Source of the DNA: Neurospora tetraspora
Lineage: Eukaryota; Ascomycota; Sordariomycetes; Sordariales; Sordariaceae
NCBI RefSeq assembly: GCF_033439725.1
Contig: NW_026944383.1
Span: 7,130,001 to 7,194,000, forward strand
Direction: 5' to 3'
Length of the DNA stretch: 64,000 nt
Below are positions 56,076 through 64,000 of this stretch, piece after piece. The stretch's first letter is position 1. Every line of letters begins with the position of its first letter. The notes under the pieces were generated by a model. That model was not told the origin of the DNA, ran no database searches, and saw only the letters and a list, made by a program, of their open reading frames with translations. The position numbers were made by a program, and so were the translations under genes.

Positions 56076-57847
56076 ATGGGGAACTCAACGCTCGTCTCCT
56101 CCCTCCTTGTTTCGATTTTTTCTGCTCTCGATACCCTCGTCTGTGATCTGGATAAGATCAGCCCGTTACACGCATCTATTGCAAGCTCCCAGCTGGCACG
56201 GCTCAAACTCTGGTCAGCGCGATTGAAACCGCATCAGCATGATAAACCTGGCTTCATCAAATACAGACTACGAGATGCATCTTCCGCCAATGATCGTATC
56301 ATCTCCATTCTTGGGAGAATTAGCTTCTCTGCCACTGAAGGTAAAGAGACATCCCACAGGTCCCCTTGACTTATGCTTATCGAGTCAAATTAAGCTCAAA
56401 AAGTCATTAACTGTGTTGTGAAATCCTATATTAGCTGCGACACTGCTCAAGAACCATGCGTCGATTGAGGCACTGAGTCCCGAGTGCCTGAGTCTGAATC
56501 CCGTTGATGACGAAATTGCTTACTGCATCTCTGAGGATGAGATTGTGAAAGCGCCATCTACATGTGGACCGCTGGATGTCATTAAACACTCAATCGACTG
56601 TCTTTTTCGACTCAATATCATCATGCGGAGCCCTGATTCATATGGCCCGTCCTTGTCCGGGCATGGAGCAGTCGCGGGAGGCTCCGAGGCTCCTGATTTC
56701 AGACTTGTGCAGAAAATGATCCGAGATCGGCGACGTATTGAAGAAGAGATTACAACAATCTCTAAGATTGCGAAGGGAGCATCTCCGTCGTCGGAGGGAG
56801 CACTCCAGCCAACCTACAAAGGCCTTGGACGCAAGCGTTGGAATAACCCAGTCAAAGGCTACTGGACAGAGCTCGACAGACGAGGTCTTGGTGATATCTC
56901 GTGTATCCGCAAGAGCGGACTTGGATACATTACAAGTGGCACCTCTACTCGAGGCCTCCGCCACAGGGCCTTCTCAGTGCCCATTGTGTTGCTCGGTGGT
57001 ATCGATAGGTCACAACTGGAAGTAAGACTAGTCCAACACCATTCTTCACTCAACTCAAAGGTCAGTGCTAATGCCCAGCATCAAAATTTAGGACGCACAT
57101 CTTAAAAGACATCCAGCCGTACCTCTACGTTTGCGTAGTCGAAGACTGCCAGATGCCAAATAAATTTTACAGCCATCGTGGAGATTGGGAGCAACACATG
57201 CGGCTCGATCACTGGAGGCTTTGGAAGTGTCCTTTCGGCTGTCCCCATGAATTTTACACTGCCGAAAAACTTTGGAACATTCCTCATCTACCCATGGAGA
57301 TGAAATCACCGAGAGATACTATAGCAATCTGGTGCAGCTATGCAGTGTCTCTGATCTCAGCAAGGCCATCGGAAAGTGCCCGCTCTGCAGCCACCAGATC
57401 GAATCGGACAAACTTTATATGTCTCATGTGGTTGCGCATCTGGAAACACTTGCCCTTGAAAGCCTCTCAGAAACATTATTGAAGCAAACTGACAAGGGCA
57501 AGAGCCGCGAGGATTCAAATATTTATCACGCCAATCGGAGCTCTGACCAAGTTGAAGACGATGCAATTGAGCCTTTGCCACTCGGAGAAAATGCTGTATC
57601 AGATGGCTGTTCAGATGCGGAGGTATCAAAATGTCTTCAGGCAAAGCAGCATTCGGAAGCTCATGAGGATAAACGTCCAACGTCTTCTCGAAAGCTCAAG
57701 GCAATACTAAGACGGCTACTATCGGAACTCGTAATGCTCGAAGAAATGATAGCCAGAGGACGAAAGCTAAGGACCAGTGTCAAAAGGCTAAGATCTCGGC
57801 GTCTTTCGGCGTTTCTTGGGAGACTTTCGAAAAGAAGAGGCGAGTGA
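56076..57847 (+). pseudogene. Fungal C2H2 zinc-finger protein gene with two frameshifts
   Basis: Probable exons: 56076-56340, 56435-57021 and 57092-57847. Introns of 94 and 70 nt start GTAAAG and GTAAGA and end TTAG and TTTAG. The protein matches a common fungal C2H2 architecture: N-terminal helical region, a first knuckle SQCPLCCSV, then HILKDIQPYLYVCVVEDC, an H-W-x-H block GDWEQHMRLDHWRLWKC, and a last CPLC followed by HVVAHLETLAL. These blocks lie in three different frames. A change near 56732-56740 and another near 57262-57270 (GAAAAACTTTGG) are needed, one gaining and one losing a base, so the summed exon length stays a multiple of three. I found no introns that would explain either. Probably inactivated, unless the sequence has errors. 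Confidence 0.6.
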
Positions 57848-58796
57848 TATTAACGGAAATATGGGGGTCTATACAGAACGGTTAAGGTATCTTAAGTGTA
57901 TCACAACGTTGTTAACCGTTAGGCCGGGATAGGACACCAAGCTCCCGGGCCGCTGCAAGGCCCGGAAGAAGGGTCAGAAACTTCCACTTTCAGGAGGGCA
58001 CGATGGATGAGAAAGGGAAGGTGGGGAGAAAAGGAGGGAGAAAAAGAGAGAAGGTCAAAGAAGCGGGGGACCTACTGAAGCGGAAAATTCTGAAGTTCTC
58101 CGAGGCTCAACGTCTTCCAACCTTCCTCTTCCAACCAACCATCTTCACTGCCACAACGCCCATGACACTCCCAAGCATAGCTGCACCCCAATTTTAAATC
58201 AAATGCTGACTATTGCATCGCAAATCCAATTACCCGTCGACAGCAACAACAGCAACAACAGCAACAACGGCAACAACAGTAACAACAGCAACAGCGACGA
58301 TACCGACAACGACTGCCGCGATATAAGGTAGTAGTGGTGGTGATGGTGGTAATCACCGGTATCAACTTTCCTTCTAATGACGGTACATCCTTTTGACCTG
58401 GTGTTTAACAACCAGTTGCAGTTTCATTCAGTGTCATGTATGATTTTCGTGGGCTATAACAAGGAGGGATTGTCAGGGGAAAACTAGCTATTAAAAAGAT
58501 GAAAGACTGGTTGACCCAGGACATCACAGCTGCGTAAACAATGAATAACTGCCCGGATGACGCTTTGTGCTCTTCGTATCTCACCACAAGTTGATAGTAT
58601 GACTCCATACACCAACTCATACTACTTGCTACATAAAGTAGGAGACAATCTGGAGATCAACAAAGGAGAATATCAATCGTTCATCTAGAACTGTCCACTG
58701 TCCACTATCAAACCCTCCCCAGTAACCTTAACTGTCCATCTAGAACTATAAACCCCACCCACCAGAACGAAACAAAACCACTCCCCATCACCCCTC
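57848..58796. other. Convergent intergenic region with a CAA/CAG repeat
   Basis: 949 bp between two convergent genes. It contains an imperfect CAACAG/CAACAA microsatellite at 58240-58296. No gene recognised; the small plus-strand frame at 58003-58197 is Lys/Arg-rich and unsupported. Confidence 0.4.
58240..58296. repeat. Imperfect CAACAR microsatellite
   Basis: Tandem AACAGC/AACAAC units are visible over about 57 bp in non-coding sequence, with occasional substitutions. Confidence 0.8.
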
Positions 58797-61700
58797 TCAG
58801 CAAAGACTATCAGTATCAAGCACCATATCAATGAACCCCACCCTCTCACCATCCATCTCCCTCTGCCTCTTCACCTCCCTCTCCCTGGCCGCCAAGCTGG
58901 TGCTGGGCTTCCTCGCATACCCCCTGAGCATGCGGAACCCAGACCCAACATTCCTGCCTTCCTCCACAACGGCATGCACATCAGCAATCATCTTGCCGGC
59001 CTCGCGCATGGCCTCGCCGGGGGTGACCATATCCGCCAAGCGAAGCTCGCCAGCGGCCTTCTCCATCTCCGCGCGCAGGAGCCAGCGCTCCCAGCTCCAG
59101 CCGGCGGCGATTCCCGCGATGGCGGCGACGTTGTCGGTGGAGCCGGAGACCATGGCTTCGAGCTCGAGGGTCTTGGGGCCTTCAGCGGAAGAGTTGGAGA
59201 GGTCGATGCCGATGCCGCTGTCGCTGTCCTTGATGGTGACAGGAGGGAGGCCCGGGGTCTCAGCCTTGGGAGGCGGCGCGGGGGGCTTGGTGGAGTGACT
59301 AGGGCCCATGGGCATGCACATCCACGCGCGACGGATGTCGTCGAAGCCGGCGCGGCGGAGGCGGGCCATGAAGGAGCGGGTGGGGTTGGGGTCGTAGCCG
59401 AGTGTCTGCAGGGCGAAGCCGAACTCGACGGCCTTGGCGTTGCCGAGCGGGCCGGCGTTCATGATGTCGGCGTCGAGAACGGAGAACTCGAGGTAGCCGC
59501 CCGGCTTGAGGACGCGCATGCACTCCTTCAGGCAGGCGTCCCACTCGTCCGCGCCGTTCTCGCCGAAGAGCTTGAGCACGGCGTGCAGCTCGCGGGCCGA
59601 GATGAGGTCGAACTGGTTGTCGGAGAAGGGGAGCTTGCCGAGGCGGTCGACGGCGACTTGCCGGTGGTTAGGCGGGCCGCGGATGTTGCTGTTGCTCAGC
59701 TGGCGGAGCGTCTTGGTGGTGACGGTGTAGATCTTGGTGTTGGGGTACTGCAGCGCGCAGTGCCAGGCCCAATCGCAGGCACCCTGGCCGGCGAGGTCGA
59801 GGATGCGAGCGCGGTCGCGGCTGACGCCGTCGGCGCCGGGGGCGAAGCGGCTTTGGCGCGCGAGGCGCTTGGCTACGGGCGCGCAGATGAGATGGCCACC
59901 GTTAAGAAGCTTGGTGGCGGCGACGTGCCAGGTGGCCATGTTCATCTGGCTTCTAGCCTCGGCCTCCTTCTCGGCACGGAGCTTCTCCGGGTCATCGACG
60001 AGGACATCATCACCACGAGCCACATTGGCGCTCATGCGCTTCTTGGCTGACTGAGGGACGACAGACAGCTGGAACTTGCCAAGGAGCTGGTTGCGGTGAG
60101 CATCCTTGAGGGCGACACGCTGAGCTTGGAGCGCCTCGAAGCGTGGTTGACGGTTGACGAAGACGTCGCTGGGGCAAGTTTTGACGGCGGCATCGGTGAA
60201 GGCGCGGTAGAAGGCATTCTCCATGCGCACCAGCTTGGAAGGAAGGGACTTGGGAACGGTCTCCTTGATGGTGATCTCGGAAAAGCGGACAGACTTCTTC
60301 TGCTTCGTCTCGGATTCGACAGTGGTTTCCTTAGCTGGCTCTTCTGTCTTTTCCTCTACCTTCTCCTCCACCTTCACCTCCACCCCAGCCTCTGGCTCCT
60401 CACGGCCGAGCTTGAGGTGTTCGGGAACTTCAGGCTCATCGGAGAAGCCAACGACGCCTTGGAGGTAGGCTCTCTGGGCCATCAACCACAGCTCGGTGCG
60501 TTCGATGTGGGAGAGCGAAGTCGATTGTTGTTCGGCAACATACTTGGCATCATAATCGTCGACAATCTCGTTAGCAACGATCTCGTTATCGACCATGGGG
60601 GAAAATGTCTCCTCGGCGATCTGTTCAAGGGCGAGCTCCTCAGGCTCCGCAGCAGGCAACCTGACTGCAGTGACTGGGGTGGCCTCGACCCGAACTGCTG
60701 TCGAAAGCTCCTCTGGGTTCAAACCCGCAGGAACCTCAACTACGCGCTCGACAATGTTGGAAGGTCCATCATCAAGGTGAAGCGGCCGAGGGGGTGGTGG
60801 GGGAATGGTGTTGGGGGCGTTTTGCCAAGGGATCTTGTAGAAGTTCTCGGCAGTGGTCGAAGTAGGGGGTTGGTATGGGTAGGGTTCCTCTGCCTGGCTA
60901 CCCATGTTCCATGTGCGCCGGGTTGCTGAAGAGAGCTCCGAGAAGAAACCACCAGGGGAAGGGATTGAGAGCCTGCTAAGCTCAGCAAGGGACCGACGTT
61001 GACCGGATGGGGCCCGGTTGAGGCTGGTCATCAAACGGGAAGGTTGACGAGTCTGGGACATTTCCTGAGACATCTCCTGGGGCACTTCGATAACCTGCTC
61101 CGGGGCCGGTGCCTCCTCGTATTCCGACTGGTGGTTGGAGGAAAGGGCCTGGAGCGTCTCCAATGCGCCAGGCTGGAGACGAACTCCCGACCAGTCCTCA
61201 TCAACATTGTCCTGGGCTCCGATCAAGGGGGTCGGCGGCGCGGACATGGCAGCCATCTCCTCCGAGTTGATGCTGCCATCAAGGGATGGGGGTGCGGAGA
61301 CGTTGGGAATCTCCTGGATTTGTCGTAGCTCCATCAGTGACTTGACAGCTGGGGACATGGCAATAGCGGATGGTGGTGTTGGTGGAATGGGCGAAGTCAT
61401 GTTCTTCTTCGCATCCGCCTGGATATCGGCTGGGATAACCAAACGGGACAGTGACAATCTTTGACCGATTGAAGCTCTCGATGACCTCCGTAGACTCCTC
61501 CTCGAACTCATGTGGCGACCAATACCATTTGCTTGCAGCATCTCCTTGCGCTGCGTTTCCTCATCAGATATGTCATAAAGGTCGTCAAATTCCGTCACAT
61601 CAGTCATGGCGCTTGATCGTTTATCATTCCACGCTCCCGAAGAAGGGTTGGAGGATGAAGTTTCTGAACTTGTGTCGTCGGCATCCGTGTCCGGCCCGCG

Positions 61701-62003
61701 GTAGCTCGAAATGCACGACGGTGTTGCCGGCAGGATCGGGGCAGCAAGGAAATGGAGGCCCCGTGGCGTAGGGAAATGGTCGCTCAAGGGAGAAAAAGGG
61801 GCAAGCCACTGCTCGATCTTTTGGTTGACTGGCCAGTTGCTGCTGTTATTGTTCTGGAAATTGAAGTGTTTGTGCTGCTGTGTCTCGGTATCGGTCTGTT
61901 CAGGTTCCTCCATTATAGGATTAAGAGTCCGGGCCATCCTCCGCCTGCCCTGCGGGGAGGGTGGCCGGTATGTAGTGCTGGGCAAAATCAGAAGGTCCGA
62001 CAT
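58797..62003 (-). CDS. Long SAM-dependent methyltransferase-domain protein
   Basis: Intron-free frame of 1068 aa. Residues 1-570 are disordered and Ser/Pro/Glu-rich with a basic patch SSRRSLRRSSRAS near 170. KKSVRF at 569-574 fits the RVxF docking motif for protein phosphatase 1. The class I methyltransferase fold occupies about residues 725-900: ARILDLAGQGACDWAW (motif I), LPFSDNQFDLISARELHAVL and CMRVLKPGGYLEFSVLDADI. Motif I lacks the usual DxGxG spacing, so S-adenosylmethionine binding needs confirmation. A helical C-terminal segment follows. The ATG at 62003 is chosen because upstream in-frame codons lack one. The substrate is unknown. It is convergent with the C2H2 gene and divergent from the gene at the right edge. 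Confidence 0.87.
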   Translation of the reverse strand: MSDLLILPSTTYRPPSPQGRRRMARTLNPIMEEPEQTDTETQQHKHFNFQNNNSSNWPVNQKIEQWLAPFSPLSDHFPTPRGLHFLAAPILPATPSCISSYRGPDTDADDTSSETSSSNPSSGAWNDKRSSAMTDVTEFDDLYDISDEETQRKEMLQANGIGRHMSSRRSLRRSSRASIGQRLSLSRLVIPADIQADAKKNMTSPIPPTPPSAIAMSPAVKSLMELRQIQEIPNVSAPPSLDGSINSEEMAAMSAPPTPLIGAQDNVDEDWSGVRLQPGALETLQALSSNHQSEYEEAPAPEQVIEVPQEMSQEMSQTRQPSRLMTSLNRAPSGQRRSLAELSRLSIPSPGGFFSELSSATRRTWNMGSQAEEPYPYQPPTSTTAENFYKIPWQNAPNTIPPPPPRPLHLDDGPSNIVERVVEVPAGLNPEELSTAVRVEATPVTAVRLPAAEPEELALEQIAEETFSPMVDNEIVANEIVDDYDAKYVAEQQSTSLSHIERTELWLMAQRAYLQGVVGFSDEPEVPEHLKLGREEPEAGVEVKVEEKVEEKTEEPAKETTVESETKQKKSVRFSEITIKETVPKSLPSKLVRMENAFYRAFTDAAVKTCPSDVFVNRQPRFEALQAQRVALKDAHRNQLLGKFQLSVVPQSAKKRMSANVARGDDVLVDDPEKLRAEKEAEARSQMNMATWHVAATKLLNGGHLICAPVAKRLARQSRFAPGADGVSRDRARILDLAGQGACDWAWHCALQYPNTKIYTVTTKTLRQLSNSNIRGPPNHRQVAVDRLGKLPFSDNQFDLISARELHAVLKLFGENGADEWDACLKECMRVLKPGGYLEFSVLDADIMNAGPLGNAKAVEFGFALQTLGYDPNPTRSFMARLRRAGFDDIRRAWMCMPMGPSHSTKPPAPPPKAETPGLPPVTIKDSDSGIGIDLSNSSAEGPKTLELEAMVSGSTDNVAAIAGIAAGWSWERWLLRAEMEKAAGELRLADMVTPGEAMREAGKMIADVHAVVEEGRNVGSGFRMLRGYARKPSTSLAAREREVKRQREMDGERVGFIDMVLDTDSLC

Positions 62004-63960
62004 GGTGTTGGTGTCGTGGTAATATAGGGTCGCTCTGATATTGATTAAAAAGACTGGAAATAGAGCTGACCGGGAAAATGGAATGACGCCGGCGTCGATG
62101 CGAATGCAACAGTAAGACGAAGAGTATGGAAATGGGGGGTTAAACAATGGACCGGCTTCGGTCAACGAAGCTCTATTCCTGTATTTGCGCAGAAAGGCGT
62201 AAGAAGAGAATGGAGATCTAAACGAGACTGCTCAACGCAGCCGGTCTGGGCCACGCGATATTATAAGAGACAAAGATGGACGGATGGAAAGGTGTGTGAT
62301 GGCGACGGCAGGGTCCACTTGGACTGGCTGTCCGCCCATTCCCACCACAGCGGCTAGCACGCTCTCTAGCACCATATGAAAGCCGGATTCCCGCTGATAT
62401 TGTCCCATGTTCTCCCATATTGCGCCCCCGTTGTCGCCCGTTGACGTGACTCGGACTCTGGTGGCCGGGCCCTGGCAGTCGGCGAGACTTGGCTTCGCTC
62501 TTCCCAGTATCTCACAGCAGTCGACCGCAACTAGCTTGGGTTGGGCAGCACCACGAGTCCAAGATGGCCGGTTGACGAGGGCGGGAGAAGATTGTGCGAC
62601 CGAATCAGGTTGCGCAGAAGGTCGGCCAAGAAGAAGTCGGCGAACCAAGCGTGCCATGCAAAGACAAGGCGCGCGCCAATGGGCCTGTCCATCGACAGCG
62701 TTGCAGACGGTACGACCAATGGCATGGTCGGGAACGACGCCGGCACCCAGCTGGGCGCTTAGAATATCGAGTCATCCACCGTGATTGGAGTCTGTCCTGT
62801 CCTCCACCAGATTTTGCTAGTGTAGACTCCATACGGGTACACTTTCCAACCTCTGTAATTCCCAAACAGGTCAGCATGAAGGCATTGAAGATGGGGATTT
62901 GCAGACGGTGAAGAGTTGCAGACACCGCAAAACCGTGAAGGATTAAACAGGTAACATGGTCCCTTGCATTCGTGATCTGGAGATCGACGTAACCCTGGAT
63001 CCCGTTGATGGTGCAGCCGAGGATCGATGAGAGGAACTGAGGCAGTGTCGTGAAAAGCTCGAATGGTTGGTCACGGAAAACATTTCTCCATCGACTGATG
63101 TACCCCTGCCCATTGACAATACTCCTTTCCCTCGTCAGGAGATCACTCCACCACTCTGGATAGAGAGGTTATAGTCTGATATTTAGCTTGATCTGCTGGA
63201 TGTGTAGGTGATGACTTGGTGATGAGACCTCTAGCGCCTGAAGAGACTTCACATAGTCTCTTCAGCTGTGATTCATCAAATCACCAATTTCCCCTTCTTC
63301 AGTCTCGACGTGTCCCAACAGCGCATCCGACCATATGCTCGGTGGCGTCCGTATCGGCAGCCGACGCCGCGTCCGATGCGGTGCGGTGAAGGAGGCTGGA
63401 AGCCGGCGACATTTATGCGGAAGTAACGCGGAAGTGATGCCCGCCGTCTGTGGCAGTGACGGGTTGACGGCGCTCACGGCGGTAACAAAGATTGAAGAGA
63501 GAGCGAGACGGCGGCTGGAGTCTGGGCTCGGCGGCTATTTCAAAAGTGCACAGACCTTCCCCGGACTTTAGAAAGCTTGAAACTGTCAGTTGTGGAGCAC
63601 ACATCGAAACTCCAAATGGTCTGTGCTTCTTCTCCAACCGGCCCACGCTGTCGTCACGGCAGTGTGCCGTGTCGGATGTGCCCCGCCATGAGATGAAAGA
63701 GAAGCCCCGCAATTCCAATCGCGAACGTTCCCAGCCGCGATAAGGAGGGGCAAGTGCAACAAGCTTCCCCGTCCATGATCCGCTTTGCATGCCTGTCCGG
63801 TCCCCTGGAACAAAACATCAACTTTCGCGACAAGACTCCGACATAGTCAGTCGATATATACATCGGCTAAACCCAACTGAACAACGATAGACTGCAGACT
63901 TGTACCCTCGACCCATACCTTTCGCGACCTCGCCCAATTTCTCTCTTCCCAGATCCAGCC
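62004..63960. promoter_or_regulatory. 2-kb divergent region before the right-edge gene
   Basis: No convincing CDS. The segment next to 62003 is the leader of the methyltransferase gene, and the pyrimidine-rich stretch ending TCCAGCC at 63960 looks like the leader of the TMA22-like gene. GC-richer islands at 62400-62760 and 63300-63560 hold only short frames without domain character. Confidence 0.4.
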
Positions 63961-64000
63961 ATGACTGAACTCTCAGGACGTCATGTTGTTTATTGCGGTG
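63961..64000 (+). CDS. tma22: Start of a TMA22/DENR-like translation factor gene (partial)
   Basis: Only 13 codons are inside the window. They read MTELSGRHVVYCG, which matches the start of fungal TMA22 (density-regulated protein) as I remember it, where HVVYCG opens an N-terminal zinc-binding segment followed by an SUI1 domain. TMA22 works with TMA20 at the ribosome in recycling and re-initiation. The ATG has an GCCATGA context and follows a typical pyrimidine-rich leader. The call rests on a very short match and on memory. Confidence 0.55.
   Translation, partial: MTELSGRHVVYCG

Noticed and set aside
58974-60050. 358-codon plus-strand frame opposite the methyltransferase domain
   Set aside because: GC-rich antisense shadow of a conserved domain; its Gly/Ala/Val/Glu composition is typical of such shadows.
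1-64000. CRISPR arrays, bacterial operons or prophage
   Set aside because: No regular direct-repeat/spacer pattern; introns and gene content are eukaryotic throughout.

Overview
The window looks like nuclear DNA of a filamentous ascomycete (Pezizomycotina, most likely Sordariomycetes and probably a Neurospora/Sordaria-type species; the genus is my inference). The reasons are short spliceosomal introns (43-154 nt) with GTRNGT donors, CTRAY branch points and YAG acceptors, large intergenic spaces, and families typical of these fungi: HET, 2EXR, DUF7580-type, fungal C2H2, Clr5-like/ankyrin and questin-oxidase-like proteins. Most gene models are spliced by eye. Exon limits are given in each entry, and the joined lengths were checked to be multiples of three.

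Layout. 1-9.5 kb: a HET-domain gene (+), a Pol III tRNA-like locus, and a large RING-H2 protein gene (-) whose reading frame continues for 178 codons past its stop. 9.5-16.1 kb: no recognisable gene. 16.1-25.2 kb: a housekeeping block with the checkpoint clamp loader RAD17 (-), a questin-oxidase-like protein (-), ribulose-phosphate 3-epimerase (+) and a Tpa1/Ofd1 prolyl dihydroxylase (+). 25.65-26.3 kb: an AT-rich foldback element with a TA target duplication. 27.3-30.2 kb: an unrecognised four-exon gene (+) and a Cys/Met-metabolism PLP enzyme (-). 32.6-39.3 kb: an AT-hook/Clr5-like/ankyrin protein (+), a membrane-anchored NodB-type deacetylase (-) and endopolyphosphatase PPN1 (-). 41.2 kb: an 81-bp miniature inverted-repeat element. 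42.3-49.2 kb: a 2EXR-domain gene (+) facing a five-exon C2H2/zinc-cluster regulator (-). 53.6-57.9 kb: a divergent accessory pair, DUF7580-like (-) and fungal C2H2 (+), both carrying apparent single-base frameshifts. 58.8-62.0 kb: a long methyltransferase (-). The right edge cuts the start of a TMA22/DENR-like gene (+).

The conserved genes serve separate cell functions: DNA-damage checkpoint, pentose phosphate pathway, ribosomal-protein or sterol-sensing hydroxylation, polyphosphate turnover, sulfur amino-acid metabolism and translation re-initiation. They do not form one pathway. The accessory genes (HET, ankyrin, 2EXR, DUF7580/C2H2 pair) are of the fast-changing kind linked in fungi to self/non-self recognition and regulation, and the broken frames are concentrated there. 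I did not find a clearly new multi-gene system. The most unusual signals are the two foldback elements (one with compensatory hairpin changes), the interrupted frames in four genes, and the zinc cluster assembled across an intron.
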